Source: Priestia megaterium NBRC 15308 = ATCC 14581 | GTDB taxonomy: Bacteria > Bacillota > Bacilli > Bacillales > Bacillaceae_H | Assembly (NCBI RefSeq): GCF_000832985.1 | Contig: NZ_CP009920.1 | Coordinates: 1,488,001-1,552,000, forward strand | Direction of reading: 5' to 3' | Length of the DNA stretch: 64,000 nucleotides | In this document: positions 50,577 through 63,970 of the stretch, one piece after another | Numbering within the stretch: position 1 is the first letter of the stretch | Layout: each line of letters opens with the position of its first letter | The notes under the pieces: model-generated | What the model saw: only the letters and a program-made list of their open reading frames with translations | The model's database searches: none | What the model was told of the DNA's origin: nothing | Made by a program: the position numbers and the translations under genes

Positions 50577-51863
50577 TTATGCAACAGCTTTGCTGTTTTC
50601 TACAAGAAATTCAACTGCTTTACGTACTTTCATGTCTTCTTTAATGCTATCAAGACTGCCAAGCACTTTCTTAATTTCTTCGACAGGCATGTTGTACATT
50701 CCTGCCATGTTTTCTAATTCTTTTTCTACTTCTTCTTCGCTTACTTCAAGATTTTCAGCTTTTGAAATAGCTTCTAGCGTTAAGTTGATTTTCACACGCT
50801 TTTCAGCATCCGGACGCATTTGGTCGCGAAGAGCTTTTTCATCTTGACCTGAGAATTGGAAGTAAAGTTCAAGGTTAAGACCTTGCATTTGTAAACGTTG
50901 TTCAAACTCTTGCATCATACGATCCATTTCAGTGTTGAACATTGCTTCTGGAATTTCTACTTCAGCGTTTTCAGCAGCTTTTTCTACTAAAGTGTCGCGA
51001 AGAGCTGATTCCGCTTGATTCTCTTTATCGCTTTGTAATTTTTCTTTTGTTTTTGCTTTTAACGCTTCTAAAGTTTCTACTTCTTCATCTACGTCTTTTG
51101 CAAACTCATCGTCTAAAGCTGGAAGCTCTTTAGATTTGATTTCGTGTAATTTCACTTTGAATTTAGCAGCTTTACCAGCTAGCTCTTCAGCGTGATACTC
51201 TTCAGGGAATGTTACTTCCACTTCTTTTTCAGCGCCTACTTCAAGACCAACTAGTTGCTCTTCAAAGCCAGGGATGAATGTGTTAGAACCGATTTCTAAA
51301 GAATAGTTTTCGCCTTTTCCGCCTTCGAATGCTTCGCCATCAACGAAACCTTCAAAGTCGATTACAGCTGTATCACCTTCAGCTACAGTTCCTTCTTCTT
51401 TAACAACTAGTTCAGCGTGACGCTCTTGAAGTGTTTTTAATTCAGCTTCAACGTCTTCATCTGTTACAGTTGTATCTACTTTTTCTACTTCTAAGTTTTT
51501 GTATTCGCCTAATTTAACTTCAGGCTTAACAGTTACTTTAGCAGTGAAAACTAGAGGTTGTCCTTTTTCGATTGTTTCAACATCGATTTCTGGACGATCA
51601 ACCGGCTCGATACCAGCTTCAACAATTGCATTGCTGTAAGCTTCAGGTAATAAGATGTCTAGTGCATCTTGATATAAAGATTCTACGCCAAAACGTTTTT
51701 CGAAAAGTGGACGAGGCATTTTACCTTTACGGAACCCTGGTACGTTTACTTGTTTTACAACTTTTGTGAATGCTTTATCTAAGGCTTTATCAAACTCAGC
51801 AGCTTCAACTTCTACTGTTAAAACGCCTTGATTTCCTTCTTGTTTTTCCCATTTTGCAGACAT
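50577..51863 (-). CDS. tig: Trigger factor, ribosome-bound chaperone
   Basis: A 428-residue chaperone with ribosome-binding domain ([19 protein letters not shown]), a central FKBP-type peptidyl-prolyl isomerase domain ([22 protein letters not shown]) and a helical C-terminal substrate domain. It assists nascent chains as they leave the ribosome. It stands alone between its own promoter and terminator, next to clpX as in many bacteria. Confidence 0.98.
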   Translation of the reverse strand: MSAKWEKQEGNQGVLTVEVEAAEFDKALDKAFTKVVKQVNVPGFRKGKMPRPLFEKRFGVESLYQDALDILLPEAYSNAIVEAGIEPVDRPEIDVETIEKGQPLVFTAKVTVKPEVKLGEYKNLEVEKVDTTVTDEDVEAELKTLQERHAELVVKEEGTVAEGDTAVIDFEGFVDGEAFEGGKGENYSLEIGSNTFIPGFEEQLVGLEVGAEKEVEVTFPEEYHAEELAGKAAKFKVKLHEIKSKELPALDDEFAKDVDEEVETLEALKAKTKEKLQSDKENQAESALRDTLVEKAAENAEVEIPEAMFNTEMDRMMQEFEQRLQMQGLNLELYFQFSGQDEKALRDQMRPDAEKRVKINLTLEAISKAENLEVSEEEVEKELENMAGMYNMPVEEIKKVLGSLDSIKEDMKVRKAVEFLVENSKAVA

Positions 51864-52007
51864 GAATGTTTCCCTCCAAAATCATTTTAAGTAGTGATTT
51901 CTAAACTAGATAATGCAGATAGCCTATCAGTTCAACCCTCAATCATTATCTATTTAACTCCCTATTACTTTAAAGTAAGTAGGAATGTAATGTAAAGATG
52001 AAATTCT

Positions 52008-52035
52008 ACTATACGTATTTAAGTGCATTTTACAA
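52008..52035 (-). promoter_or_regulatory. Possible sigma-A promoter of tig
   Basis: Minus strand TTGTAA (52035-52030) and TATAGT (52013-52008) with a 16-base spacer, ~145 bases before tig. Confidence 0.4.
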
Positions 52036-52084
52036 CCATTATATTATAACATACAACAATGACGTTTCAACTAAACACCACATT

Positions 52085-53086
52085 TTATATAAAAGAAATT
52101 TCTTCAATTTCTTTTAGCTCTTTAATTGCCTTTCTTAATTCAGCTGCGGAGAAACTTCCGTCTTCCTCTGCTACAGCTGCATCTGACTCTTCTCCTTGCA
52201 TCATCAGACTAACAGCATACACCGCTGCCGTCCAAAGTTTTACATTATCACCCGGTAAAAACGGAAATGTAATAAATAAATGACGCTGCCATATTTCAAC
52301 GGCAACCTGCAACAATGTAGGATTTTCATGCTCCAGCTTTTCCGTCAGCTGTGCTTCTACTTGCTCGGCAAACAAATACGGTGTTGTTCGTTGAAGCTGA
52401 AGCGCATTTACTTTTTTCGTCTCTCCAAACTTAGTAATCATAAAATCAATGTCTACTTCTTCTTCCATAACTGTTTTTAAAGCGACTGTTTTTACGATAG
52501 GGTGAACAGCTTCAGATGAAAATAGCTGTTCCAGAAAGACGCGCTGCTTTTCAATTCTCTTTGTTTTTAATGAATGAACCCATTCAAGCTGATCCTGAAT
52601 ATTGTCTAGAGCTGTGAATGATTTAAACTGCTCTAGCTGTTCTTCTTCTGTTTGTTCTTCTATGACTTGTTCTTGATTCATTCTATTCTTGCAGAACTCC
52701 AACAGCTGATAAAGCTGTTCAGCATGTTCAGAAGGGAGTTTGTGTTCTTGAATAACTGCTTGTAGAGTGACATATCCTTCATGATAGTGACCAAGCTGAA
52801 TTAACACCATGAGGTACATTTGCAAATTATGATAATAATCGCCAATATCTTCTTTCAGCATTTGCTCACATAATTCTTTAGCTATGCCTGCATCACCGAG
52901 CTCCACGTGACAAATAACAAGGCCAAGCAAGATTTCATGATGCTTATTATCAAGTTCGTAGGCCTGCTCAAATAAAGGAAGTGCTTCTTGAAATTGCTTG
53001 TGCTGCATATGATCTGTAGCTTTTTCAACCAACCGTTCTTTTAATAGAGGAAAAGCTACAATTTTGTTTTGTTGTTCATTCGACAT
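52085..53086 (-). CDS. ysoA: YsoA-like tetratricopeptide repeat protein
   Basis: A 333-residue protein with TPR-like helices in its first half (FQEALPLFEQAYELDNKHHE, LVICHVELGDAGIAKELCEQ, LIQLGHYHEGYVTLQAV) and an acidic C-terminal half. Position between leuD and tig matches B. subtilis ysoA. No enzymatic motif is visible; TPRs suggest protein-protein contacts. Function is unknown. Confidence 0.88.
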   Translation of the reverse strand: MSNEQQNKIVAFPLLKERLVEKATDHMQHKQFQEALPLFEQAYELDNKHHEILLGLVICHVELGDAGIAKELCEQMLKEDIGDYYHNLQMYLMVLIQLGHYHEGYVTLQAVIQEHKLPSEHAEQLYQLLEFCKNRMNQEQVIEEQTEEEQLEQFKSFTALDNIQDQLEWVHSLKTKRIEKQRVFLEQLFSSEAVHPIVKTVALKTVMEEEVDIDFMITKFGETKKVNALQLQRTTPYLFAEQVEAQLTEKLEHENPTLLQVAVEIWQRHLFITFPFLPGDNVKLWTAAVYAVSLMMQGEESDAAVAEEDGSFSAAELRKAIKELKEIEEISFI

Positions 53087-53148
53087 GTTTTCTCCCCACT
53101 TCGCGGTCCATTTGCTTTACAGTTTAGCAATTCGGTTAACGGAACGCA

Positions 53149-53185
53149 AAAAAATCGAGCAAAATCATAATTTTGCTCGATTTTT
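53149..53185 (-). terminator. Terminator of the ilv-leu operon
   Basis: Sixteen-base stem AAAAATCGAGCAAAAT/ATTTTGCTCGATTTTT immediately after the leuD stop. Confidence 0.92.
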
Positions 53186-53187
53186 GG

Positions 53188-53778
53188 TTAATATCTTACC
53201 GTTTTTGCTTCATAAGCAGAAATGTCGTCTTCAAAAGAAAGCGTATAGCCAATTTCATCATATCCGTTAACAAGCATATATTTCCAATGACCATTGATAT
53301 CAAACGTACGTTCAAAACCTGCTTCATCGGTAATTTTTTGCTGATGAAGATCGATTGTACAGGCGTAAGAAGCACTTTGAGACTCTTTCATTAAATAGGA
53401 AACATCTTCTTTTGGTAAAACAATAGGTAAAATACCATTTTTTAGACAGTTTTGTTTAAAAATATCCGCAAATGAAGGTGCGATAATAGCACGAAACCCG
53501 TAGTCTAAAAGCGCCCATGGCGCGTGTTCACGTGACGAACCACATCCGAAGTTCTCGTCAGCTACAAGAATTGTTGCTCCTTGATTTTGAGGCTGATTTA
53601 ATTCAAACGTTTCATTTAACGTCTCATCTTCATTATATCGCCAATCAAAAAATAGAAATTGGCCAAAGCCAGTACGCTCAATTCTTTTCAAAAATTGCTT
53701 TGGGATAATTTGATCAGTATCTACGTTTGCTCGGTCGAGACCTGCTACTTTCCCTGTATGGATTGTAAAAGCATTCAT
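53188..53778 (-). CDS. leuD: LeuD, 3-isopropylmalate dehydratase small subunit
   Basis: A swivel-domain subunit that pairs with LeuC for the isomerisation of 2- to 3-isopropylmalate. Motifs are NVDTDQIIPKQFLKRIERTG and ENFGCGSSREHAPWAL. 196 residues. It is the last gene of the operon, 14 bases after leuC. Confidence 0.98.
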   Translation of the reverse strand: MNAFTIHTGKVAGLDRANVDTDQIIPKQFLKRIERTGFGQFLFFDWRYNEDETLNETFELNQPQNQGATILVADENFGCGSSREHAPWALLDYGFRAIIAPSFADIFKQNCLKNGILPIVLPKEDVSYLMKESQSASYACTIDLHQQKITDEAGFERTFDINGHWKYMLVNGYDEIGYTLSFEDDISAYEAKTVRY

Positions 53779-53792
53779 CTGTGTTCTCCTCC

Positions 53793-55208
53793 TTATCGCA
53801 CCGCTTGTTCTTGTAGTTTGCGTACATCAACAAAATGTCCATATACCGCTGCCGCTGCTGCCATTACCGGGCTTACTAAATGCGTTCTGGCGCCTTTTCC
53901 TTGACGTCCTTCAAAATTCCGGTTAGAAGTGGACGCACAGTGTTCGCCTTGTGGAACTAAGTCAGAGTTCATGCCTAGACACATGCTGCAGCCTGAGTCT
54001 CTCCAATCAAAACCTGCTTCAATAAAAATAGCAGATAACCCTTCTTCTTCAGCCACTCGCTTTACTTTTTGAGAACCTGGTACAATGATCGCTCGCACAT
54101 CTGGTGACACTTTCTTTCCTTTAATAAAGGCTGCCACGTCACGAAGATCAGACAAACGAGCATTCGTACATGAACCGATAAATACATGCTGAACTGGAAT
54201 CTCTTCTATTGCCATACCAGGCTGTAAGCCCATATACTCAAGTGCTCGTGACAAAGACTTTCTCTCAGCTTCTGTTTTACACTCTTCTAATGTAGGAACT
54301 TGCTTGCTAACATAAGAACTCATCGCCGGGTTTGTTCCCCATGTTACAACAGGTTCAATTGTATCTGCATCAATTTCCAGCGTTTCATCGTACGTTGCAC
54401 CTTCATCTGTTGCTAAAGCTGCCCAAGCTTCCACTGCTTTTTCAAACTGTTCTCCTTTAGGAGCATACTGACGTCCTTTAATATAAGAGAACGTGACATC
54501 GTCTGGACTGATTAAACCAGCTTTTGCACCGGCTTCAATAGACATATTACAAATGGTCATGCGCTCTTCCATTGAAAGATCGCGAATACATTCGCCCGTA
54601 AATTCCACGATTGAACCCGTTCCAAAATTCACACCGAATTTTTGAATTATTGCTAACACAATGTCCTTAGCATAAACGCCAGGCTGCTTTTTGCCATTCA
54701 CTTTCACTTGTAGCGTTTTTGGTTTCGCTTGCCATAGCGTTTGTGTTGCTAAAACATGCTCTACCTCACTAGTTCCTATCCCAAAAGCAAGCGCTCCAAA
54801 TGCACCGTGAGTAGATGTATGACTATCTCCGCACACAATGGTTTTTCCAGGCTGAGTTAATCCTAATTCCGGTCCAATGATATGCACAATTCCTTGCTCT
54901 TCACTTGTTAAATCTAAAAGCTTCACACCAAACTCATGACAGTTTTCAGATAGTTTGTCTACTTGTTTCTTTGCAATCGGATCTTTAATATTAAAACGGT
55001 CAACTGTTGGAATGTTGTGATCCATTGTAGCAAACGTTAAGTCTGGACGCTTCACTTGGCGATTTGCCACGCGAAGACCTTCAAATGCTTGAGGAGACGT
55101 TACTTCATGAATAAGATGAAGATCGATATATAATAAGTCCGGCTTCCCCTCTTCTCGACGTACAACATGTTGTTCCCAAAGCTTATCAATAATTGTTTTT
55201 GGTTTCAT
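53793..55208 (-). CDS. leuC: LeuC, 3-isopropylmalate dehydratase large subunit
   Basis: An aconitase-type enzyme with a 4Fe-4S cluster. Cluster cysteines are in [15 protein letters not shown] and [30 protein letters not shown] is present. 471 residues is typical. It is separated from leuB by a 58-base gap holding a terminator-like hairpin. Confidence 0.98.
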   Translation of the reverse strand: MKPKTIIDKLWEQHVVRREEGKPDLLYIDLHLIHEVTSPQAFEGLRVANRQVKRPDLTFATMDHNIPTVDRFNIKDPIAKKQVDKLSENCHEFGVKLLDLTSEEQGIVHIIGPELGLTQPGKTIVCGDSHTSTHGAFGALAFGIGTSEVEHVLATQTLWQAKPKTLQVKVNGKKQPGVYAKDIVLAIIQKFGVNFGTGSIVEFTGECIRDLSMEERMTICNMSIEAGAKAGLISPDDVTFSYIKGRQYAPKGEQFEKAVEAWAALATDEGATYDETLEIDADTIEPVVTWGTNPAMSSYVSKQVPTLEECKTEAERKSLSRALEYMGLQPGMAIEEIPVQHVFIGSCTNARLSDLRDVAAFIKGKKVSPDVRAIIVPGSQKVKRVAEEEGLSAIFIEAGFDWRDSGCSMCLGMNSDLVPQGEHCASTSNRNFEGRQGKGARTHLVSPVMAAAAAVYGHFVDVRKLQEQAVR

Positions 55209-55231
55209 ACTGCTCCTCCTTTCTGATTATG

Positions 55232-55261
55232 AAAAACGTTTCTCACAAAACGTGAGAAACG
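55232..55261 (-). terminator. Terminator-like hairpin between leuB and leuC
   Basis: Ten-base perfect stem (CGTTTCTCAC with GTGAGAAACG, 55237-55246 and 55252-55261), five-base loop, followed by TTTTT on the minus strand, inside the ilv-leu operon. It may be a partial terminator or an mRNA stability/processing element. Confidence 0.75.
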
Positions 55262-55266
55262 CATGA

Positions 55267-56376
55267 TTAACTGTAAGCTGTCATAATGCTTGAAATGGCA
55301 GAATCATTGGCAATTACCGCAGTTATCGCCTCCACCATTTTATCGGTACCTAAATAATGATTACCGTCTGCTAAGTCAGCTGTTCGATGACCTGCATGTA
55401 ATACACTTTCAACCGCTTGTTCAATCACTGCTGCTTCTTTTTCTAATCCAAACGAATGTCTAAGCAACATTGCTGCAGATAAAATAGCGGCAATCGGATT
55501 AGCTTTGTTTTGACCAGCAATATCTGGTGCAGAACCGTGAACCGGTTCGTATAGAGACGGACCATCAGCCGTTAAGCTCGCAGATGGCAACATTCCTAAC
55601 GATCCTGTCAGCATAGAAGCCTCATCACTCAAAATATCACCAAACATATTTTCAGTTACCACTACATCAAAATACTTCGGATTACGAATTAACTGCATAG
55701 CAGCTGAATCTACAAGCATATGCTCAAGCTCTACATCCGGGTAGTCTTTTGCTACTTCTTCAGCTACTTCACGCCACACTCTACTAGACTCAAGCACATT
55801 CGCTTTATCAACAGACGTTACTTTTTTACGTCGATTTACAGCCGTGTCAAATGCTTGGCGAATAATTCTTTCTATTTCTGTACGCTTATAAAATAATGTG
55901 TCGACAACTGTTTCTTCATTTCCTTCTGTTCGGCGCTCGCTAGGCTTACCAAAATATAAGCCTCCTGTTAGCTCACGGACGATAATGAAGTCAACACCTT
56001 CAATGTATTCTTTTTTCAGAGGAGAGGCATCCGCTAAGCTATCATAAAACGTCACTGGACGAAGATTAGCATATAAATCCAGTTCTTTTCGAATAGCTAG
56101 CAAACCTTTTTCCGGTCGCAAATGTGAAGGGTTACGATCCCATTTTGGCCCTCCCACCGATCCAAGTAATACAGCATCCGCCTGCTTACAAGTCTCAATT
56201 GTACTTTCTGGAAGAGGTGTGCCCGCTTCATCAATTGCAGCTCCGCCAATTAGTCCATACGTAAACTCAAATTGATGATCAAAGCGCTCTCCAATTGCTT
56301 TTAAAACGGCAACAGCGCCTTTGGTTACTTCTGTTCCTACGCCGTCACCCGGTAATACAGCGACTTTTTTTGTCAT
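55267..56376 (-). CDS. leuB: LeuB, 3-isopropylmalate dehydrogenase
   Basis: NAD-dependent oxidative decarboxylation in leucine synthesis. Motifs are [52 protein letters not shown] and the NAD-site [17 protein letters not shown]. 369 residues. It lies 19 bases after leuA. Confidence 0.98.
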   Translation of the reverse strand: MTKKVAVLPGDGVGTEVTKGAVAVLKAIGERFDHQFEFTYGLIGGAAIDEAGTPLPESTIETCKQADAVLLGSVGGPKWDRNPSHLRPEKGLLAIRKELDLYANLRPVTFYDSLADASPLKKEYIEGVDFIIVRELTGGLYFGKPSERRTEGNEETVVDTLFYKRTEIERIIRQAFDTAVNRRKKVTSVDKANVLESSRVWREVAEEVAKDYPDVELEHMLVDSAAMQLIRNPKYFDVVVTENMFGDILSDEASMLTGSLGMLPSASLTADGPSLYEPVHGSAPDIAGQNKANPIAAILSAAMLLRHSFGLEKEAAVIEQAVESVLHAGHRTADLADGNHYLGTDKMVEAITAVIANDSAISSIMTAYS

Positions 56377-56395
56377 GGTGGTCTCTCCCTTCAGT

Positions 56396-58958
<2,563 letters not shown>

Positions 58959-59007
58959 TTAGTTTATATAGTTTTATATAGTTTACTTGGTTAGTAACTA
59001 GCTAGAA

Positions 59008-59520
59008 TTAAATGATTGATGAAAGTTTGGCCGCTGCTTTTTGCGTACCACGCGGAACAGCTACTGTGCCCGTGCGCGTTACTTCTTTTAATCCATAAGG
59101 CTGAAGCAGATCAATCATCGCTTCAATCTTGCTGGATTCACCTGTTACTTGAATAATTAAGCTGTCGCGGCTTACATCAATGATGGTTGCACGGAAAGGT
59201 TCAATTACTGCATAAAGTTCGTTACGGCTCGCTGGGGTAGAGGCTACTTTCATTAAAGCAAGCTCTCTTGATACCACCGCTTGATCCGTAATATCTTGAA
59301 CCTTCAACACGTCAATCTGCTTATTTAACTGCTTAATCACTTGTTCAGCAGCGTTATCATGCTCTACGTTCACAACAAACGTCATGCGTGATACATCTTC
59401 AGATTCAGTGTGACCTACCGAAATACTCTCAATATTGAAATTTCTTTTTGTAAATAACCCCGTCACGCGATTTAATACGCCCGCACGGTTTAATACAGTT
59501 GCTGTAATAATTCGCTTCAT
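59008..59520 (-). CDS. ilvH: IlvH, acetolactate synthase regulatory subunit
   Basis: A 170-residue subunit with an N-terminal ACT domain ([20 protein letters not shown]) that binds valine in the family, and a C-terminal domain. It activates IlvB and confers feedback control. Overlaps ilvB by four bases (ATGA). Confidence 0.97.
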   Translation of the reverse strand: MKRIITATVLNRAGVLNRVTGLFTKRNFNIESISVGHTESEDVSRMTFVVNVEHDNAAEQVIKQLNKQIDVLKVQDITDQAVVSRELALMKVASTPASRNELYAVIEPFRATIIDVSRDSLIIQVTGESSKIEAMIDLLQPYGLKEVTRTGTVAVPRGTQKAAAKLSSII

Positions 59521-61235
59521 GGTTTCACCCCCACCATTTCATGTAATCCTTTTCCAGGTGCAACCATTGGATATACGTTTTCTTTAGGTGCGACAAAGAA
59601 ATTTAGTAGAACAGGTCCATCTGTTTCCATTGCTTCTTTCAAAGCCGCATGCGCTTCTTCTTCAGTAGAAGCTTGTAAACCTTTGATATCATAAGCTTCT
59701 GCAAGCTTCATTAAATTAGGCTGATTCGGAATTAAAGAGTGTGAGTAGCGTTCTTCATAGAAGATTTCCTGCCACTGACGAACCATACCAAGCGACTGAT
59801 TGTTAAGTACAACCACTTTTACAGGTAAATTTAATTCTCTAATAACTCCTAATTCTTGAAGCGTCATTTGAAATCCACCGTCACCAACGACTGCTACAAC
59901 TGTTTTATCTTTGTTTGCTAGCTGAGCGCCGATTGCAGAAGGTAATCCAAAGCCCATGGTGCCAAGACCACCTGAAGTTACCCATCGATCTGGATTATTA
60001 AATGTGTAGTATTGAGCTACCCACATTTGATGTTGCCCAACGTCCGTTGTAACCACGGCATCTCCATTTGTATACTTGTGAAGCAACTCAACTACTTTTT
60101 GTGGTTTTAACACGTCCGCTGAGTTCTGATACCATAATGGATATTCTTGCTTCCACGCCGCTAATTTCTCATGCCATTTCGTATAATCTCCAACTTCTCC
60201 TTCTTGCAGAAGCAATTGCTTCAATACTTCTTTTGCATCTCCAACAATTGGAATCTTGGTTGGAACATTCTTTCCAATTTCCGCTGGGTCGATGTCAATG
60301 TGAGCAATTTTTGCATTTGGTGCAAAATGCTTTAAGTTACCTGTTACTCGGTCATCAAAGCGTGCACCGATACTAATGAGAAGGTCACTCTCATAAATTG
60401 CCATGTTTGCTGTGTACGTTCCGTGCATGCCAGCCATTCCCAAATGAAGCGGATGATCTGCAGGAAAACAGCCCAATCCTAAAAGCGTATTAATAACGGG
60501 AATATTTTGACGCTCAGCATAATTTTTTAATTCTTCTGAACCTTTACTCAATAACACTCCCGCACCTGCTAAGATAACAGGTTGTTTTGCAGCTGCTACT
60601 GCGTCTGTTAATTTTTTAACCTGCAGCTGATTTGGAAAATAAGTTGGCTGATAGCCAGGTAAATCAATTTCTCCTTCGTAATTAAATGTTCCATCACCCT
60701 GTGCCATATCTTTTGGAATGTCGATTAAGACTGGACCAGGTCTTCCTGTTGTCGCAATATGAAATGCCTCTTTGATGATTCTTGGCATATCGCTGATATT
60801 GCGTACTTGATAGCTATGTTTTGTAATTGGCATTGTGATCCCTAATACATCTGCTTCTTGGAACGCGTCAGAACCAATTACACTTGAAGCTACTTGACCA
60901 GTAAAAACAACTAAAGGAAGTGAGTCAATCATCGCATCTGCCAAACCTGTTACGATATTTGTTGCACCAGGACCACTTGTTGCGATAACTACACCGGGTT
61001 TGCCTGAAATTCTTGCGTACCCTTCTGCTGCGTGAATTCCACCTTGTTCGTGACGAGCAAGTACGTGAAACATTCCTGAACCATATAGCTTATCGTAAAT
61101 CGGTAAAACGGCTCCCCCTGGGTAACCGAAGATGACGTCAACATTTTCTCTTCTTAGAGATTCAATCAACATGTCAGCTCCATTCATTTTTGCCCCAGTG
61201 CTTACAGGTTCTTTCGTTTGCATATTGGCTCCCAC
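59517..61235 (-). CDS. ilvB: IlvB, acetolactate synthase catalytic subunit
   Basis: A ThDP enzyme making acetolactate or acetohydroxybutyrate from pyruvate. The catalytic-Glu region is [18 protein letters not shown]-site and central domain follow, and the ThDP motif runs from [13 protein letters not shown] to [10 protein letters not shown] prefer the GTG start at 61235 (GANMQTKEP...) because AAAGGATG lies at good spacing and B. subtilis IlvB starts similarly; the ATG at 61244 is inside that site and the ATG at 61223 is also possible. First gene of ilvBHC-leuABCD. Confidence 0.97.
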   Translation of the reverse strand: MGANMQTKEPVSTGAKMNGADMLIESLRRENVDVIFGYPGGAVLPIYDKLYGSGMFHVLARHEQGGIHAAEGYARISGKPGVVIATSGPGATNIVTGLADAMIDSLPLVVFTGQVASSVIGSDAFQEADVLGITMPITKHSYQVRNISDMPRIIKEAFHIATTGRPGPVLIDIPKDMAQGDGTFNYEGEIDLPGYQPTYFPNQLQVKKLTDAVAAAKQPVILAGAGVLLSKGSEELKNYAERQNIPVINTLLGLGCFPADHPLHLGMAGMHGTYTANMAIYESDLLISIGARFDDRVTGNLKHFAPNAKIAHIDIDPAEIGKNVPTKIPIVGDAKEVLKQLLLQEGEVGDYTKWHEKLAAWKQEYPLWYQNSADVLKPQKVVELLHKYTNGDAVVTTDVGQHQMWVAQYYTFNNPDRWVTSGGLGTMGFGLPSAIGAQLANKDKTVVAVVGDGGFQMTLQELGVIRELNLPVKVVVLNNQSLGMVRQWQEIFYEERYSHSLIPNQPNLMKLAEAYDIKGLQASTEEEAHAALKEAMETDGPVLLNFFVAPKENVYPMVAPGKGLHEMVGVKP

Positions 61236-61264
61236 TTTTCTCATCCTTTCGTTTTCTAGATAAA

Positions 61265-61600
61265 AGAAAAAAGACTTCTCACCCCTAAATAGACCCTATC
61301 AAATGATATAGGTCAAGGGGCGAAAAGTCTTTTGTACTTTACGCGGTACCACCCTCGTTTGTAATCGTAATGATTACCTTATGAATGTATACTGTACATT
61401 CTTTTTGATAACGAGTGCTTTGGAAGTACACTCGGTCACCCTTACTGAATTTCAGGGTGACACTCTGAGGTGAGTTCATTTTGAGTTGGTAACGTCGGCT
61501 TCCAGCAACCCGACTCTCTGTTGATACCTAAACATCAAAACTACTTATCCTCTTCAACGTTTTAAAACGCTATATGCTTTTTGAACAATGCTTTACACAT
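61265..61600 (-). promoter_or_regulatory. T-box riboswitch of the ilv-leu operon (Leu-specific)
   Basis: The minus strand carries AGGGTGGTACCGCG (about 61342-61355), a terminator with AAAAGACTT-type arms (61266-61335), and a stem I region. Stem I includes AGAGAG and GAACTCACC, where CTC (61474-61472) is a leucine specifier codon. B. subtilis ilv-leu has the same arrangement with CTC. Uncharged tRNA-Leu would promote read-through. Confidence 0.93.
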
Positions 61601-61630
61601 CATATTTTAAATTAATTACAATTAATTAAA

Positions 61631-61645
61631 ATTTTTAGAAAACTT
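61631..61645. promoter_or_regulatory. Probable CodY box at the ilv-leu start
   Basis: AATTTTTAGAAAACT matches the CodY consensus AATTTTCWGAAAATT at 13 of 15 positions. It lies just downstream of the -10, where binding would block initiation or elongation. The operon is a known CodY target in B. subtilis. Confidence 0.55.
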
Positions 61646-61659
61646 ATATTTGAGGACTA

Positions 61660-61688
61660 TCTTACGCCCATTTCTATGCATAGTCAAC
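61660..61688 (-). promoter_or_regulatory. Sigma-A promoter of the ilv-leu operon
   Basis: TTGACT (61688-61683) and TAAGAT (61665-61660) with a 17-base spacer on the minus strand, giving a leader of ~400 bases. Confidence 0.75.
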
Positions 61689-61841
61689 CACTTTTCAAGA
61701 TTTTTTTAGACAATTTAGACTAAACAGAATATTTGAATGCGTTTTCATTATTGATGTAATAAGGGTTTACAGCAGTTAAAAAAGTTTTTCTGAAACGTTC
61801 ATTTGTACACACTGAATGAACAAACATTCACTTTTAAGATA

Positions 61842-61890
61842 AAAAAAAAAAAAAAACGGTTTTTACTTTTTAGTAAAAACCGTTTTTTTT
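61842..61890 (-). terminator. Terminator after tRNA-Arg
   Basis: Long stem AACGGTTTTTAC/GTAAAAACCGTT; on the minus strand it is followed by a run of at least ten T residues. Confidence 0.9.
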
Positions 61891-61893
61891 GGA

Positions 61894-61967
<74 letters not shown>

Positions 61968-62092
61968 ATAATGTTAAAGTGTATCAAAGACAATACTTAT
62001 TATATTCAAATATAATTTAAAAGTCAACGTTTTTTTGAAATTTTATGAGAAGAGAGGTAAAAAACCTTCTCTTCTCCCTATATTTGGCTATA

Positions 62093-62605
62093 TTATGCTG
62101 AAAGTGTACAGGTTAACTGCATGCTAGGAATATGTTTACCGCTTATATCGTAAAACTGCACGGTAGCTTCTGTACCATCCATTACTAGTATAGCATACGT
62201 ACGTTCTTTTCTCATACGAGGAAGTAACATACTTCCTGGATTGATAAATAAAACTCCGTCCATGAGCTCAGCTCCCGCTATGTGAGAATGCCCAAAACAA
62301 ACCACGTTTGCCCCAACTTCTCTCGCTTTGTAATGCAGATTCATCATAGACATTTTAACATTATATAAGTGACCGTGTGTAACCAGACACGTAGCTTCTC
62401 CAAGCGACTCTACTCGATCATTAACGTAAGATGCATCGTAGTCACAATTTCCTCGAACGCCTAAAAATGCAGACATTTCTTTGCTGTCTTGCGGCAACTC
62501 AGAGTCCCCACAATGGATCATCTTATCTACATCAGCATGTCTCTCTCTGATAGTGAGTAGCTCTTCTTGTAACCCGTGGCTATCGCTTACAATTAATAGT
62601 TTCAC
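62093..62605 (-). CDS. ysnB: YsnB, YfcE/MJ0936-type metallophosphoesterase
   Basis: A 170-residue calcineurin-like phosphoesterase with the metal motifs SDSHG, HCGDSE, GNCDYD, THGH and GHSH in order. Substrate is unknown; family members act as phosphodiesterases in vitro. It lies 15 bases after ysnA in the rph-ysnA-ysnB operon. Confidence 0.93.
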   Translation of the reverse strand: MKLLIVSDSHGLQEELLTIRERHADVDKMIHCGDSELPQDSKEMSAFLGVRGNCDYDASYVNDRVESLGEATCLVTHGHLYNVKMSMMNLHYKAREVGANVVCFGHSHIAGAELMDGVLFINPGSMLLPRMRKERTYAILVMDGTEATVQFYDISGKHIPSMQLTCTLSA

Positions 62606-62620
62606 ACGTCATCACTCCTT

Positions 62621-63214
62621 CTAAAATTGCGCATCAATTAGCGGTGCTAGTCTTTTTAACGCATTTGCTCGGTGACTAATCTGATTTTTTTGCTCTTTGG
62701 TCAATTCTGCCATGGAGCATCTCCATTTTTCTACAAAGAAAATGGGATCGTACCCAAAACCGTTTTCCCCTCTTTTTTCCTCCAAGATGTGCCCTTCACA
62801 CGTGCCTTCTACAATTTCGGTTCTCTTTCCAGGCACTGCAATAGCAAGAGCACAATGAAAGCGTGCCGTGCGCTTTTCAAACGGCACGTCATTTAATTTT
62901 TGAAGTACCTTCTCTATATTAGCATTATCATCTTTATTTTCACCAGCATAACGCGCGGAATAAACGCCTGGCTCCCCGTTTAAGGCATCAATAGCAAGCC
63001 CCGAATCATCGGCAATGACCGGCTTATTTAATGCGGATGAAATGGCCTCTGCTTTTAGCGTGGCATTCTCTGCAAATGTAACGCCCGTTTCTTCCACGTC
63101 TTCAATCTCAGGAAAATCAAGAAGCGATTTTACTTTAAATCCCTTCGGTGAGAAAAGTGTTTCAAAATCTTTTACTTTGCCTGCGTTTTTAGTTGCAATA
63201 ATGATTTCACGCAC
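62621..63214 (-). CDS. ysnA: YsnA (RdgB/HAM1), dITP/XTP pyrophosphatase
   Basis: Removes non-canonical purine triphosphates (ITP, dITP, XTP) from the nucleotide pool. Motifs are [13 protein letters not shown], the active-site [29 protein letters not shown] and SHRANALK. 197 residues is normal. It lies nine bases after rph. Confidence 0.97.
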   Translation of the reverse strand: MREIIIATKNAGKVKDFETLFSPKGFKVKSLLDFPEIEDVEETGVTFAENATLKAEAISSALNKPVIADDSGLAIDALNGEPGVYSARYAGENKDDNANIEKVLQKLNDVPFEKRTARFHCALAIAVPGKRTEIVEGTCEGHILEEKRGENGFGYDPIFFVEKWRCSMAELTKEQKNQISHRANALKRLAPLIDAQF

Positions 63215-63223
63215 GTTAATCCC

Positions 63224-63970
63224 TTACCTTTCTTTAACCGGAATGTAGGCAGCCAGGTGATCAAGAACTTCCTTTTGCTGTTCAATCAATTGATAAACAC
63301 CCTTTTCCCCTAAATCTAGAAGATGGTTTAACTGTTCTCTCGAAAACGTCGATTCCTCTCCCGTTCCCTGTAATTCTACAAACTGTCCGCTTCCTGTCAT
63401 CACAATATTCATGTCAACTTCCGCTGTCGAATCTTCTTCATAATTTAAATCTAAAATCGAATTTTCTCCATGAATACCTACTGAAGTCGCAGCTAAGTAG
63501 TCACGAATAGGAATTTCTGTTAGCTTGTTCTCTTCAACCAGCTTTCCAAACGCTAAAACCATAGCCACAAAAGCACCTGTAATCGATGCTGTTCTTGTGC
63601 CGCCATCTGCTTGAATAACATCACAATCAATCCAAATTGTCTTTTCTCCGACCTTTTCCAGATCGACTACAGAACGAAGAGCTCGTCCGATTAGACGCTG
63701 AATTTCCATTGTTCGTCCTGTGACTTTACCTTTTGATGATTCACGTATATTTCTTTGTGCCGTAGCTCGAGGCAGCATAGAATATTCAGCTGTAATCCAT
63801 CCTTTTCCTTGCCCACGCATAAAAGGAGGCACTCTGTCGTCTATGCTTGCTGTACAAATAACCTTTGTGTCTCCCACCGAGATTAATACAGATCCTTCTG
63901 GATGCTTTAAGTATGAAGTATGAAGAGATACAGATCTCAATTCATTAAATTCCCTACCGTCCAAACGCAT
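63224..63970 (-). CDS. rph: Rph, ribonuclease PH
   Basis: A phosphorolytic 3'-5' exoribonuclease that trims tRNA 3' ends. It starts [12 protein letters not shown], with [35 protein letters not shown] and [16 protein letters not shown]. The start at 63970 has AGGAGG nine bases upstream; a longer reading adds seven residues. B. subtilis has gerM next upstream, but only 30 bases remain here and no end of that gene can be called. Confidence 0.97.
   Translation of the reverse strand: MRLDGREFNELRSVSLHTSYLKHPEGSVLISVGDTKVICTASIDDRVPPFMRGQGKGWITAEYSMLPRATAQRNIRESSKGKVTGRTMEIQRLIGRALRSVVDLEKVGEKTIWIDCDVIQADGGTRTASITGAFVAMVLAFGKLVEENKLTEIPIRDYLAATSVGIHGENSILDLNYEEDSTAEVDMNIVMTGSGQFVELQGTGEESTFSREQLNHLLDLGEKGVYQLIEQQKEVLDHLAAYIPVKER

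Noticed and set aside
61840-61856. Long poly-A run as a possible phase-variation tract
   Set aside because: It forms the T-run of the tRNA terminator on the minus strand and lies in no coding sequence or promoter.
62046-62077. Hairpin AGAAGAGAGGT/ACCTTCTCTTCT after ysnB as a terminator
   Set aside because: The stem has a bulge and no immediate T-run follows on the minus strand, so I did not call it.
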